A stretch of DNA of 48,310 bases from Candidatus Bathyarchaeota archaeon (GCA_014729935.1 WJJB01000079.1:1-48310), one strand, 5' to 3'. Counted from the stretch's first letter, positions 1 to 9,698 are shown. The notes: generated by a model from the sequence alone, not told the origin. Numbers and translations: made by a program.

Positions 1-364
1 CGAGATCGGCTCTCGCTCCTACTAACACAAGAGGCATGGATGGATCTACACCACGAAAGAGATCTATCCATTTTTTCAGGTTGAGAAATGTATTGAACCT
101 ATCAAGTGCAAAGAACACGAGCCCCCCTTGGGAGCCTTGGACATAATTTTTCAAGATGAACCTAAACTGTTCTTGGCCGCCGAGATCCCAGATGGCTATC
201 GCAAATTTCTTCCCGACATGCTCCACGTGTTTTTCCAAAAAACTCACGCCTACCGTGAGCTTGGTATCCGAGATGAAGGTTCCCTTGCAATATCTATAAA
301 GGTAGGTGGTCTTTCCAACACCACCGTCCCCGCCGACTACTAGCTTAAGAGGCCATTCACTCAT
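1..364 (-). CDS. Small GTPase, Ras/Rab/Arf superfamily-like (C-terminal part lies outside the window)
   Basis: Reverse-complement translation from the ATG at 364: MSEWPLKLVVGGDGGVGKTTYLYRYCKGTFISDTKLTVGVSFLEKHVEHVGKKFAIAIWDLGGQEQFRFILKNYVQGSQGGLVFFALDRFNTFLNLKKWIDLFRGVDPSMPLVLVGARADL. P-loop GDGGVGKT, switch I T-GV, switch II WDLGGQE. Missing from the ORF track because no stop codon lies in the window. Confidence 0.9.
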   Translation of the reverse strand, partial: MSEWPLKLVVGGDGGVGKTTYLYRYCKGTFISDTKLTVGVSFLEKHVEHVGKKFAIAIWDLGGQEQFRFILKNYVQGSQGGLVFFALDRFNTFLNLKKWIDLFRGVDPSMPLVLVGARADL

Positions 365-384
365 GAATTTTCCCGCATTTGTTT

Positions 385-747
385 CTAAAACGTGATGATC
401 TCATGTCCATCGTTCAGGTACGTGGACATTGCGGGGTGGCCGTTCAATGTCCCCGCTATTGGTAATCCTTCCGCTTTCACTGCATCTATCGAGTGCATCT
501 TTGTTGCACAAGCCAAGCAGACGGCATCGATCAACCCATGTGACTTCACGTTTTGATATAAGGGATTCAAGGGATGTACCGTTCCCTTTTCATGTAATCC
601 CGTAATGATTGCAGTTGCTGCACCTTCGATAATGACTTTAACCGAGTATCCTTGCTCTTCCATATCCAACGAATTAAGTAGCACGTGAATGAAGCAAGTG
701 GGTTCCCCGTTGAATGCGAAGAGTGCAACCTTTCTAGCCACTATCAA
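385..747 (-). CDS. DsrE/DsrF-like family protein
   Basis: 120 aa; N-terminal KVALFAFNGEPTCFIHVLLNSLDM, KVIIEGAAT, GLIDAVCLACATKM and a C-terminal GHPAMSTYLNDGHEIITF pattern typical of DsrE-like folds. Confidence 0.65.
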   Translation of the reverse strand: MIVARKVALFAFNGEPTCFIHVLLNSLDMEEQGYSVKVIIEGAATAIITGLHEKGTVHPLNPLYQNVKSHGLIDAVCLACATKMHSIDAVKAEGLPIAGTLNGHPAMSTYLNDGHEIITF

Positions 748-923
748 TTCACTTCCTTGTAAAAGCGCATGTCATTCAGGATTGGGAAATTTAAAATCCT
801 TCTCCTATCCTGATTTCTGCAATTCTTGATTCTTGCAAAGTAAATGGATTCTTGGCATCTTCTCCTCCATGAAGTACCTTCCACGTCATAAAGCACATAT
901 ACCTGAAGGTATGAAGAAAAAGC

Positions 924-2957
924 ATGAAACCGCGTCAAGTGATTTTTGGCATCTTGTATATCATGCTCGGGGGAATGATCTTTGCTGTCATTGGTTACGT
1001 GTTTTTTGCGTACAAATCGGACATGAGGGTATTTACATTCTACATGACCTTGTTCACCGGTGCAGCTTTGATCCTGCTCCCGATAGGGACAACAGTCGCA
1101 TTTCAAGGAGTGAGACTCCTTGTCATTCAAGGAAAACGGGAAAGATGTAACCTCCTGAAAGAAGGATTCGGTAAAACTGGGAATTTAATCATCTCAATCA
1201 TTTATGCCACATGTGCAGTTATCGGTCTGATATCAGGAGTCGTACCAAAGATGAGGAATATCGCGATTATCAAAGAGGATTTAGGGATAGAAATTGCCAC
1301 GGTGCTCGATATTTTATTCATTGGTGGAACCATCACTCTCGGGCTCTTGTCAATAGAGCATGCTGCAACCGCCTTGGGAAAGAAGGTTGTTTTGCCTTGG
1401 CGCGCTATGGGTGGCAGTATGGAAAGGAAAACCATGAAGAACAAGAAACGAATAACCGCCATGGCACATTACGAAGCATTATTACTCGCAGGATTGCTAG
1501 CCGGGGGTGCCGTGGGTTATGTTCTCGTTCCATTGTTCCAGCCACCAACATGTTTCAATGGCAATCATGGATTCTCCGATCCACCCTATAATTTGTCAGA
1601 GGTACAATCGGGAACACATTTCGAAACGGGACTTGATAATGGCGGGATCGTGAACCAGACCTTACTCGATGGCTTGGAAAAAGCCATGTGGGCAATGACG
1701 AAATTGCAATCTCAAGGAGGATTTCCCATGGAATCCCTTCAAAATGGCAGCGAGATGTATAGCGATAGGGGGGAAAGTTGCCCCTTGCATCCAGGGGAGT
1801 TTTCCATGCAAGGTGGGACTCCCCGCATTGCCCAGGTCTATCTTGCCATGTACGAACTCGAGCCAAATCCCATTTATCTTCAAGTTGCAACACGAGCTGC
1901 TGAAGCCCTGCTTGCGGTTCAAGATAACGTGAACGGGGGGTTTTATTACGACGGCAGGCGATATCCCGATGGCACCGGATACCAGCCACATCCAAGAAAC
2001 TACCGACGAGCGGCGATATTCGATGATAACGTGATGCAATCATGCCTCAATTTTCTCCTTGACATTTATAACGCCACGGGTAATAGTACTTATAGGGATG
2101 CAGCTGTTGAAGGCTTCGATTACCTTTTCGAGCTTGAAATCGAAGGAGGGGGCTGGCCCCAACGAAGCAATTACAAGGAGGATGAATATCCAAGTTATGT
2201 AACATTAAATGATGGTTGCATGGAGGATATCATCATGGTGATGCTTAAGGCATACAATCTCCTTGGAGATAGTCGGTACTTGGAAGCTGTCGAAAGAGCT
2301 GCGAGATTTCTCATTAACGTGCAAGGCAACGGTCGGGGTTCCAATTCCATCCAGATGGCATGGGCTCAACAATATAATCGAAGTAACGTGCCTTCATGGG
2401 CACGTGCATTCGAACCACCCGCATTTTGCTCCTCGCAAACTGGTGCTGCAATCCGCATGTTGATGGAAACCTATCTTTACACGGGAAATGAATCATACCT
2501 CGATCCAATTCCTGCTGCCATCGCGTGGTTGAATGATATCAATACAACCATTCGAAACACGTGGGAGGATCCCTCCGAATTCGTCTGGGCGCGCCTTTAC
2601 GAACCCGAGACAAATAGATTGATCGTGGGAAATCGAAACAATCAACGGACGGGTCCAATCTATTATTACGATTACGTCCCTTCAAGGGACTTCGGTTACT
2701 CGTGGATTGGCACGTATTCATTAAACAGCACGATGGATAAGTATGACATACTAGTGAATACTTTCAGTAAGAATATCACCGAGTACTTGGCGTGGCGATC
2801 CACCCCCACCCCACCTTCGGAAGGATCCGCCAAGAATGCAATGGATGGCATGACCGATGACGGGTTCTATTTGGATGGTGATGGGATGATTGATGACAGC
2901 AGTTTCTGCTCAAAGGCATACACGATGATCAATTACTTCAAATCCGTGGTCCCGTGA
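924..2957 (+). CDS. Membrane-anchored PL10-like pectate lyase (multi-TM N-terminus plus (alpha/alpha) toroid-like domain)
   Basis: About 5 hydrophobic segments in the first ~200 aa, then GGGWPQRSNYKEDEYPSYVTLNDGCMEDIIMVM and WARLYEPETNRLIVGNRNN...GYSWIGTYS, resembling PL10 GGWPQ / WARFYE...GR / GYxWxG motifs. Confidence 0.65.
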   Translation: MKPRQVIFGILYIMLGGMIFAVIGYVFFAYKSDMRVFTFYMTLFTGAALILLPIGTTVAFQGVRLLVIQGKRERCNLLKEGFGKTGNLIISIIYATCAVIGLISGVVPKMRNIAIIKEDLGIEIATVLDILFIGGTITLGLLSIEHAATALGKKVVLPWRAMGGSMERKTMKNKKRITAMAHYEALLLAGLLAGGAVGYVLVPLFQPPTCFNGNHGFSDPPYNLSEVQSGTHFETGLDNGGIVNQTLLDGLEKAMWAMTKLQSQGGFPMESLQNGSEMYSDRGESCPLHPGEFSMQGGTPRIAQVYLAMYELEPNPIYLQVATRAAEALLAVQDNVNGGFYYDGRRYPDGTGYQPHPRNYRRAAIFDDNVMQSCLNFLLDIYNATGNSTYRDAAVEGFDYLFELEIEGGGWPQRSNYKEDEYPSYVTLNDGCMEDIIMVMLKAYNLLGDSRYLEAVERAARFLINVQGNGRGSNSIQMAWAQQYNRSNVPSWARAFEPPAFCSSQTGAAIRMLMETYLYTGNESYLDPIPAAIAWLNDINTTIRNTWEDPSEFVWARLYEPETNRLIVGNRNNQRTGPIYYYDYVPSRDFGYSWIGTYSLNSTMDKYDILVNTFSKNITEYLAWRSTPTPPSEGSAKNAMDGMTDDGFYLDGDGMIDDSSFCSKAYTMINYFKSVVP

Positions 2958-3061
2958 TGGGTACATCGAAACCACGGTGTATTTTTCTTTTCCATATCCT
3001 GGCCAGAAAACAAGAAGGAATTCCCAACTCATGGACTTTCTTGCTGGATTCATCGCATGAC

Positions 3062-3910
3062 TTAGACCAAAGAAACCTTTGATGGCATGTACAGGGACTG
3101 GATCTCCCGTTTCGAGAGATTTAGATCCGCCGCTCCTGCATTCTGAATCACGTGTTTAGGTGAGAATGCTTTCGGGATGGTAATGATACCATCATGATGT
3201 ATCAACCATGCAATGGCAACTTGGCTGGGAGTTGCATCGTGGGCTTTCGCTATTGTTGAAAGGTTCTGCATCAAGACATTGTTCCATGATTGCCATTTAC
3301 CATGTGCAAGGGGACTATATGCTGTAAGCGTCACGCCACGCGCTTGAAAATAATCCAAGCCATGGTGGATGTAACCTTGGTGTCCAATATTAATCCTAAC
3401 TTGGTTGGTAGCGAACTCATACTTTTTTAGATGAAACTGGATGAACTTGAAGATGATCTTGAAGAAATTGCTCACGCCCATGTATCGAGTCAAGCCCTCA
3501 TCTATTAATTCTTCCATCAGGTGCACCTGCCATTTCAACGGTATCACCGGATTGGGCATGTGGATGAGATAAAGGTCAAAATGATTTAATCCCAGCCGGG
3601 AAAGACTTCTTCTTGCTGCACGCTTCATGGATTCCTTGGTAAAATGCAACGGGAATATTTTACTGGTGATGAAGAGATCATCTCTATCATATTGTTCCTC
3701 CTTAATCAATTCTCCAATCAGTAGCTCGGCAGCCCCAGAACCATACGCTTCTGCTGTGTCTATATGGGTCATACCTAATTCTATTCCCAGTTTCAGTGAT
3801 TCCTTTATACTTTGGTGCTTAGAAGCATCAAGATTCCTCTTCACACCCCAGGTTCCTTGGCCAACAACCGCCACTTTTTCCCCTGTATTTCCGAGTTCGA
3901 CTTGCCGCAT
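3062..3910 (-). CDS. Aldo/keto reductase
   Basis: 282 aa; GMTHIDTAEAYGSGAAELLIGE, FDLYLIHMPN, GVSNFF and AYSPLAHGK: canonical AKR motifs. Confidence 0.9.
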   Translation of the reverse strand: MRQVELGNTGEKVAVVGQGTWGVKRNLDASKHQSIKESLKLGIELGMTHIDTAEAYGSGAAELLIGELIKEEQYDRDDLFITSKIFPLHFTKESMKRAARRSLSRLGLNHFDLYLIHMPNPVIPLKWQVHLMEELIDEGLTRYMGVSNFFKIIFKFIQFHLKKYEFATNQVRINIGHQGYIHHGLDYFQARGVTLTAYSPLAHGKWQSWNNVLMQNLSTIAKAHDATPSQVAIAWLIHHDGIITIPKAFSPKHVIQNAGAADLNLSKREIQSLYMPSKVSLV

Positions 3911-4090
3911 CTTGCCATCACGATTGGTTTTCCATCTCTCACATTAATAGTAGAACATGCCTATGTGATTGGTCTTTCACGGAGGAGGTGAGACATGTAT
4001 CCTAAAAAGATTCTGCCTAGAGTTGGAAACCTCAAGAATAAGAGGACATTAACAATGGAGAAGAGAATATCTCGTGAAAAAAATCGCGTT

Positions 4091-5326
4091 CTAAGATTTA
4101 TCTCCGAGTATTTCCTTTCGAAGATGTTTCAAGCGACGCATGGCTTTCCTGCCACTGGGAACTTCCATGGTTAAAAGGGCTGGATGGGGTTTGAAGAGTG
4201 GTTCATCAAGTAGTGATGCCAAGTGTTTCAACCTGTCCACCACGCCTTGCCTGTTACTCTTGAGAATGCTAAAAATGCCGATTTTATTTCCAGTACCGTT
4301 TTTTATCGCCACGTCAATTTCACCAGGATATTTAACGATCCCTTGTTCCAAGATCTTGCAGGCTTCGTTTACCTGCACCACCAGCAAGTCAAGCATGGAA
4401 ACCTTCCCTGTTGCCCTATCGGGATCGATCACTGGCCGTCCTGCCGACCAATCATGAATTCCCTTCCCAGTTTTCTTGCCAAGGTTCCCGCTATCAACGA
4501 GCTCGTTCAGCCACGGTGGTGAGTTGTACCTCGGATCGATGGTTCTTGCGAAATAATCCAAGCCGTGTTTAACCACGTCAAGCCCAACGTAATCGAAGGT
4601 TTCAAATGGCCCCATGGGTTGTTGCATGTTCCTTGCCATGGCATCGATCTCGTGAAAGGTGGCTATCCCCTTTTCCACCATCTTGATCAGCAGGAGTTGA
4701 CTTGGTGCTTGCACCCGGTTCACGATAAACCCTGGACTATCTTTTAAAACGGTGATTGGCAGGTGATCGATGGAAAACGTGAATCCAATCATTTTTTCCA
4801 TGACTGATTCCCTTGCCTGGTTCCCCTTGATGATTTCCACTGTTTTCATAATCACGGGGGGATTGAAAAAATGCATCCCCACGATCCGGCTTGGATTCCT
4901 TGTAACTTTTGCCAGTTCGCTGATGCTCATGTTCGACGTGTTGGATGCAATGATGGCTTGTTCGGGTAGTACAGCTTCGAGTTCCTCGAACACTTGCTTC
5001 TTCAATTTCATGATTTCTGGAACGGCTTCGATAGCTAGCCCTATGTCATTTGACATGTCATCGTAATACATTGTAGGATGCATCCGATCCATCACATTAT
5101 CGATTGTTTCATCACCAAGTCGTTTCTTGCGGTCCAAGATGGAAAGACTATTCATGATGCGGATCATTGCCTTCTCAAGAACTTCTTCATTCACATCCTT
5201 TAGTATCACGTCGTATCCTGCTAGCGCGCATGTTTCCGCAATGCCATGGCCCATGTCGCCAGCGCCTATTACCGCCACCTTGCCAAATTTGTCTAATTTC
5301 ACCGGGAATTCACTCCAAGGATTCAT
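4091..5326 (-). CDS. 3-hydroxyacyl-CoA dehydrogenase family protein
   Basis: 411 aa; VAVIGAGDMGHGIAETCALAGYDVILKD Rossmann motif, SNTSNMSISELA, GMHFFNPPVIMKTVEII, DSPGFIVNRVQAP, GPFETFDYVGLDV. Confidence 0.92.
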   Translation of the reverse strand: MNPWSEFPVKLDKFGKVAVIGAGDMGHGIAETCALAGYDVILKDVNEEVLEKAMIRIMNSLSILDRKKRLGDETIDNVMDRMHPTMYYDDMSNDIGLAIEAVPEIMKLKKQVFEELEAVLPEQAIIASNTSNMSISELAKVTRNPSRIVGMHFFNPPVIMKTVEIIKGNQARESVMEKMIGFTFSIDHLPITVLKDSPGFIVNRVQAPSQLLLIKMVEKGIATFHEIDAMARNMQQPMGPFETFDYVGLDVVKHGLDYFARTIDPRYNSPPWLNELVDSGNLGKKTGKGIHDWSAGRPVIDPDRATGKVSMLDLLVVQVNEACKILEQGIVKYPGEIDVAIKNGTGNKIGIFSILKSNRQGVVDRLKHLASLLDEPLFKPHPALLTMEVPSGRKAMRRLKHLRKEILGDKS

Positions 5327-5479
5327 CCGTAAACCCTCGAGGTAACCACATCCTTCAGTTCAGGGCGTGGAGGAATCGGGGGCGATTTGCACTATTATTA
5401 TTGTTGTTAACCATGCCGTCCACGTTCATGACGAATATCGTTCCATTTCTTCCATTCTTGCTTATTATATTGGCTCTTC

Positions 5480-5770
5480 CGACCATATCCTCCCCGCCCG
5501 GAGGCGGGGGGCGTGCGTATCCCATCGCTACTACCGCGGTGGGAATCCGGCTTCACCTCGACGACGATGGATGGGCTTTTTACGCCGCCACCATCACCCG
5601 CAACCCGTTAGGGTTTTTTATTGCCGGCGACAGAGCAGTGTTCTGGTGCGGCAAGCATGGGCATCATGGCCCGTCCATTATGGTCGGCAGTTCTACCGGC
5701 TGGCCCCGGTAACCTGGGGCTCTCCATCACGGGAAGCCCGCCCTTTTAGGGGTGGGAAGTTTTCATGCGA
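5480..5770. other. GC-rich hairpin-dense intergenic element; candidate IS200/IS605-like non-autonomous element, omegaRNA relic or structured ncRNA
   Basis: Adjacent potential hairpins: CTCCCCGCC-CGGA-GGCGGGGGG (about 5490-5512), CCCATCGC-TACTACC-GCGGTGGG (about 5520-5543), CCCCGG-TAA-CCTGGGG (about 5703-5719), CCCGCCC-TTTTAG-GGGTGGG (about 5737-5756). No convincing ORF; much more GC-rich than its flanks. Confidence 0.4.
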
Positions 5771-5845
5771 CCATTCATGAGATGATCCTTCAACATGATT
5801 TTCTTGAACAGGTCGTTTTTATGGTTTCGGGTATAATATCAATCC

Positions 5846-6931
5846 ATGTTTGAATCACGAGAGATATTCAAGCCCTTCGGGTGCGCGGCGACACCTGAGG
5901 GCAAGGGATCGAATCACGGTTCCAACATTGCCGAAATCATTGATGGGGAGCTTGTCGCCGTTTGGTATGGTGGAACCGGTGAGAAACACGAGGACGTGCA
6001 AGTGTGGATGTCTAAAAAACCAGGGGCTTCTAACAAATGGCAGGAACCATGGATTGCAGAAAAAGAAGGGAAGACCTCGAAGATTCCATCCGAGATGGAA
6101 GAATTCAAGGGGAACTCCTCCGAGGGCAACCCAGTGCTCTTTTTCGATAGCAAGCAGGAACGGTTGCACATGTGGTGGATAACGATTTATGGTTTCGGCG
6201 AAAGTCGAGGATGGTCCACTGGTTTCATCAAATACAAGCATAGTGACGATTATGGCGAGACCTGGGCGCTCAAGGATGACGGCACTCCCCGCTTGCTTCA
6301 TGATTTCTGGGGAGAAATGATCAAGAACAAGCCTATCCAAATGTCCAACGGGGAGATCCTGTTACCTGCCATGACGGAATGGACTTCGTATTCACCGATC
6401 TATTACAAGTGCACTGCTGAGGAATTTGCAAAGGGTTGTCTTGAAAGCCAATGGCGCAAGATCCGGTCGAACGGCGTTGATTGCTTCCAACCAACTGTAA
6501 TCGAGCGGGAAAAACTTGGAAAACTCCTTTCCCTCATGAGATCTTCCAAGAACGGTAAATTCCAAGGGAAAATGGCTCAAATGGAAAGTTCGGATTTCGG
6601 TGAAACTTGGTCCCATCCCCACGTTAACGATTACAATTTTCCCAATTGCAATGCCAACAATGACATGATCAAGCTAGCCAACGGCCACGTGGTTTTGGTA
6701 TTTAATGATTCCGCGGAAATCAGGAATCCGCTCACCGTTGCCCTTTCAACGGATGATGCTAAAACATTCCCGTACAAGAAAAACTTGGAATACTCGAAGG
6801 ACCCATCTGACAGGTTCCATTATCCCGCGGTGATTCAAGCCTCTGATGGATTGATACATGTGACGTATTCATACAAGCCGCATGACAATATCAAGTGGGC
6901 ATGCTTTGATGAGGAATGGATCATGGAATGA
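5846..6931 (+). CDS. Sialidase/BNR-repeat (Asp-box) beta-propeller family protein, no signal peptide
   Basis: 361 aa; Asp-box-like SDDYGETW, SSDFGETW and STDDAKTF, plus GSNHGSNIAEIIDGELVAVWYGGTGEKHEDVQVWMSK and FQPTVIE. Confidence 0.75.
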   Translation: MFESREIFKPFGCAATPEGKGSNHGSNIAEIIDGELVAVWYGGTGEKHEDVQVWMSKKPGASNKWQEPWIAEKEGKTSKIPSEMEEFKGNSSEGNPVLFFDSKQERLHMWWITIYGFGESRGWSTGFIKYKHSDDYGETWALKDDGTPRLLHDFWGEMIKNKPIQMSNGEILLPAMTEWTSYSPIYYKCTAEEFAKGCLESQWRKIRSNGVDCFQPTVIEREKLGKLLSLMRSSKNGKFQGKMAQMESSDFGETWSHPHVNDYNFPNCNANNDMIKLANGHVVLVFNDSAEIRNPLTVALSTDDAKTFPYKKNLEYSKDPSDRFHYPAVIQASDGLIHVTYSYKPHDNIKWACFDEEWIME

Positions 6932-6945
6932 TGCAATGGACTTTT

Positions 6946-8025
6946 TCATGAATCGAGTGGATATTTCCCGTGCTTCTTCACGGCACGTCGATAAGCCTTG
7001 ATGTTTTCCTTGGGAACATTAAGCACCGAGCGTGCTCCCAAGTAATCGCGGAGGATAAGCCCGCCATGCTCCGTGGCAAGGTGATCTATCATGAATTTCA
7101 CTTCTCTTTCTATCTCCCCGGGTGCCGCGATCGGGTACACCCTCTGGATATCAGGGACATCCCAAAAGCATACCTTTCCAGCGTATTTAGCCATTTCCTC
7201 GATACCGGTCTGGTGGGGACCATCAAATTGGAATGCATCCACGCCAATATCCAGCCAGGTATCTACGAGCTCGTTTACCTTCCCACATGAGTGCAACACG
7301 AACTTCAATCCTTTCTCGCGTGCGTGATCCACTATTTGCCTGAAGGGTTCCTTGAAGAACTTGTCGTACAAGCTAGGAGACATGAAGAGGCCCGTTTGCG
7401 TGCCCATGTCATCCATGCAAAACACGGCATCAGGCCCGTATTTCATCCAAGCATCAATGGCATCGATGTAGAACGGAACGATCCTTGCAATGAGTTCGTG
7501 CACCTTGTTTGCATGACGGTGGAAATCGATCAATATTTGAGTGAATCCCCGCAAGTACTGGCACCTGGAGAAGAGAAACGAGTCAAGCATTGCCACCTTG
7601 TATTTCCTAGGGAAGAGTCTTGATGCCTTGCCGAAGAATTGGTACCGGGCTGGATCGCTACCATCAGGGGGATTCCACGATTCAAGATCGTCCCACGTGT
7701 CAAAGGCGGGTTTGCCAGGATGTCCCTTTGTCGGATCGTTTCCCGTATAATTCCAGTAGCACCCCCATTCGTCCATGGCTACCCGGCGTAGCTCTTGCCA
7801 CTTTCTCGGGACATCCCACCGAGGTTTCCACTTGTATATCTTAAGCTTGATGAACGGCAGGGGGACGTTGGGATAGATATCTTCGGGAGGTTGCCAGGAA
7901 GATGGTGTTTTTTGCAGCATTGTGAAGATATCCGATCGCCATGGGATCAAGCCATCATAAGGAATCTTGTCTGGGGGATTTCCTGCTAAATCCATGACAT
8001 GTCGTATCCTGTCTCGTGGTTTCAT
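6946..8025 (-). CDS. Uroporphyrinogen decarboxylase (URO-D) family protein, methyltransferase-like
   Basis: 359 aa; MKPRDRIRHVMDL start, MDDMGTQTGLFMSPSLYDKFFKEPFRQIVDHAREKGLKFVLHSCGKVNELVDTWLDIGVDAFQFDGP. Confidence 0.85.
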   Translation of the reverse strand: MKPRDRIRHVMDLAGNPPDKIPYDGLIPWRSDIFTMLQKTPSSWQPPEDIYPNVPLPFIKLKIYKWKPRWDVPRKWQELRRVAMDEWGCYWNYTGNDPTKGHPGKPAFDTWDDLESWNPPDGSDPARYQFFGKASRLFPRKYKVAMLDSFLFSRCQYLRGFTQILIDFHRHANKVHELIARIVPFYIDAIDAWMKYGPDAVFCMDDMGTQTGLFMSPSLYDKFFKEPFRQIVDHAREKGLKFVLHSCGKVNELVDTWLDIGVDAFQFDGPHQTGIEEMAKYAGKVCFWDVPDIQRVYPIAAPGEIEREVKFMIDHLATEHGGLILRDYLGARSVLNVPKENIKAYRRAVKKHGKYPLDS

Positions 8026-8054
8026 GATATTCCCTCAAGTTGGAACGGTTTGAA

Positions 8055-9698
8055 TCACGTGTATCGGTAACCATTCGTGATGGGCATTCGACGTCCTATG
8101 CCAAAGGCTTTCGGGGTGATCTTGATGGTTTGCACCAGCTGGGCACGCTTGAATTCAGCCACCTTTACAAGGTACTGGACCTTTTCAACCAATTTCTCAT
8201 CAAATCCCATTGCCACGATATCTGCTGGCGATTTGAAATCTTCTATCATCGGTTCAAGTATCTTATCTAGCACGTGATAAGGGGGCAAGGAGTCCTCATC
8301 CTTCTGATTTTCTCGAAGTTCCGCGGATGGTGGCCGCTCGATGATGAATCGGGGTATAATCTCCCTTTCCTTGTTGATATGCAAGTTGCAGATCTTGATA
8401 AGTTCCGTTTTGAAAAGATCTCCAGGAATGTTCTTCCCGCCACACGTGTCCCCGTACAGGGTGCAATACCCCGTCGATATTTCCGACTTGTTACCCGTGG
8501 ACACTAGAAGAAGATTGTACTTATTCGAGTAATACATGAGGATATTTGCTCGAATCCTGGCTTGCAGGTTTTCATCGGCAACGGTAAAGGTGTTATCCTC
8601 CATCGCGTGACTGAAGTCATCACGATACTGATTGAATATATCCTCTATTGGGAAGGTGATGAACTCGCAACCCAAGTTTTCGCACAATTTCCTTGATGAT
8701 TCCCCGCTCTCGCTGGCATTGAATCTCGTTGGCATGTATATGCACCGAACCCGATCTGCGCCGATTGCCTTGACGGCTACAACGGTGGTAAAGGCGGAAT
8801 CGATGCCCCCGCTCAATCCAATCAAGATCCCATTGAAAACGCCTATCTTGTTATAATAATCACGTAGGTTGAGACAGAGCGCCTTGAAAATTTCTTCTTC
8901 GAGCAATGACATCTCGTGAATTTCTTGGACGGGTATTGATTTAAACCCATGACGCGTTCCTGGAATTTGGCACTCGTGCAATCCTTCCATGAATGGTGGT
9001 GCCCTGAACACGAGCCGGCCATCTCCATCCATGACGAAACTGGTACCGTCAAACGTGATGTCATCTTGCCCCCCAACCATATTCACGTACACGAAGGGAA
9101 CATGGTGTGCGTTCACCTTCTTGCGCACTTCATCCTCCCGAACCTTCCATTTTTCCTTGTAATAGGGCGAGGCATTAATGGAAATGAGAATCTCCGCTCC
9201 CTTCGAGACCAAGTCTGGAATGACCTTTCGCCTGTACCCTTCATCCCATAAATCCTCGCAAATGATCACTCCGACCTGCTTGCCGTGTATCTCGATGGGA
9301 CCCGTTGGCATTCCCCCCACGAAATAACGAAGTTCGTCAAACACGTCGTAATTTGGAAGAAGTTGCTTTCGAACCTTTCCAATGATCTTGCCATCGGTGA
9401 TGATGGTCGCTGAATTGTAGAACTTGTTTTCCATGTCCTTGTAGGGCTCGACATGTCCGATGATCACGGAGATTTCCTCCACGTGCCTCTTGATCCTATT
9501 CAATGCATCCAAGTTCTGTTGCACGAATCCAGAGATGAAGATGAGATCTTGCGTGGGGTAGCCAGTAATGCATAATTCGGGAAAAACAAGAATGTTCACG
9601 TGTCGTTCTCGTGCTTTTTCAATAAAATCAATGATCTTGTCTGTATTTCCGCTAATGTCCCCAACAAGTGGGTTCATTTGCGCAAAACCGAGTCGCAT
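8055..9698 (-). CDS. nadE: Glutamine-dependent NAD+ synthetase (nitrilase-type amidase plus synthetase domains)
   Basis: 547 aa; MRLGFAQMNPLVGDISGN, VFPELCITGYPTQDL, GVIICEDLWDEG and synthetase motif LIGLSGGIDSAFTTVVAVKAIGADRV, STGNKSEISTGYCTLYGDTCGG. Confidence 0.95.
   Translation of the reverse strand: MRLGFAQMNPLVGDISGNTDKIIDFIEKARERHVNILVFPELCITGYPTQDLIFISGFVQQNLDALNRIKRHVEEISVIIGHVEPYKDMENKFYNSATIITDGKIIGKVRKQLLPNYDVFDELRYFVGGMPTGPIEIHGKQVGVIICEDLWDEGYRRKVIPDLVSKGAEILISINASPYYKEKWKVREDEVRKKVNAHHVPFVYVNMVGGQDDITFDGTSFVMDGDGRLVFRAPPFMEGLHECQIPGTRHGFKSIPVQEIHEMSLLEEEIFKALCLNLRDYYNKIGVFNGILIGLSGGIDSAFTTVVAVKAIGADRVRCIYMPTRFNASESGESSRKLCENLGCEFITFPIEDIFNQYRDDFSHAMEDNTFTVADENLQARIRANILMYYSNKYNLLLVSTGNKSEISTGYCTLYGDTCGGKNIPGDLFKTELIKICNLHINKEREIIPRFIIERPPSAELRENQKDEDSLPPYHVLDKILEPMIEDFKSPADIVAMGFDEKLVEKVQYLVKVAEFKRAQLVQTIKITPKAFGIGRRMPITNGYRYT

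Noticed and set aside
128-343. 71-aa plus-strand ORF in the track
   Set aside because: Antisense to a clear small GTPase on the minus strand; no family features of its own.
744-1130. 128-aa minus ORF rich in His/Cys/Arg
   Set aside because: Antisense to the TM-encoding start of the PL10-like gene; low-complexity shadow composition.
5480-5770. Tested as RNase P RNA or SRP RNA
   Set aside because: Could not find a convincing CR-I/CR-V P4 pairing on either strand or the SRP helix-8 motif; kept only as an unassigned structured element.
5167-5780. Plus-strand ORFs running through the GC-rich island
   Set aside because: Overlap the start of the 3-hydroxyacyl-CoA dehydrogenase gene and hairpin arms; Pro/Arg/Trp-rich translations look non-coding.
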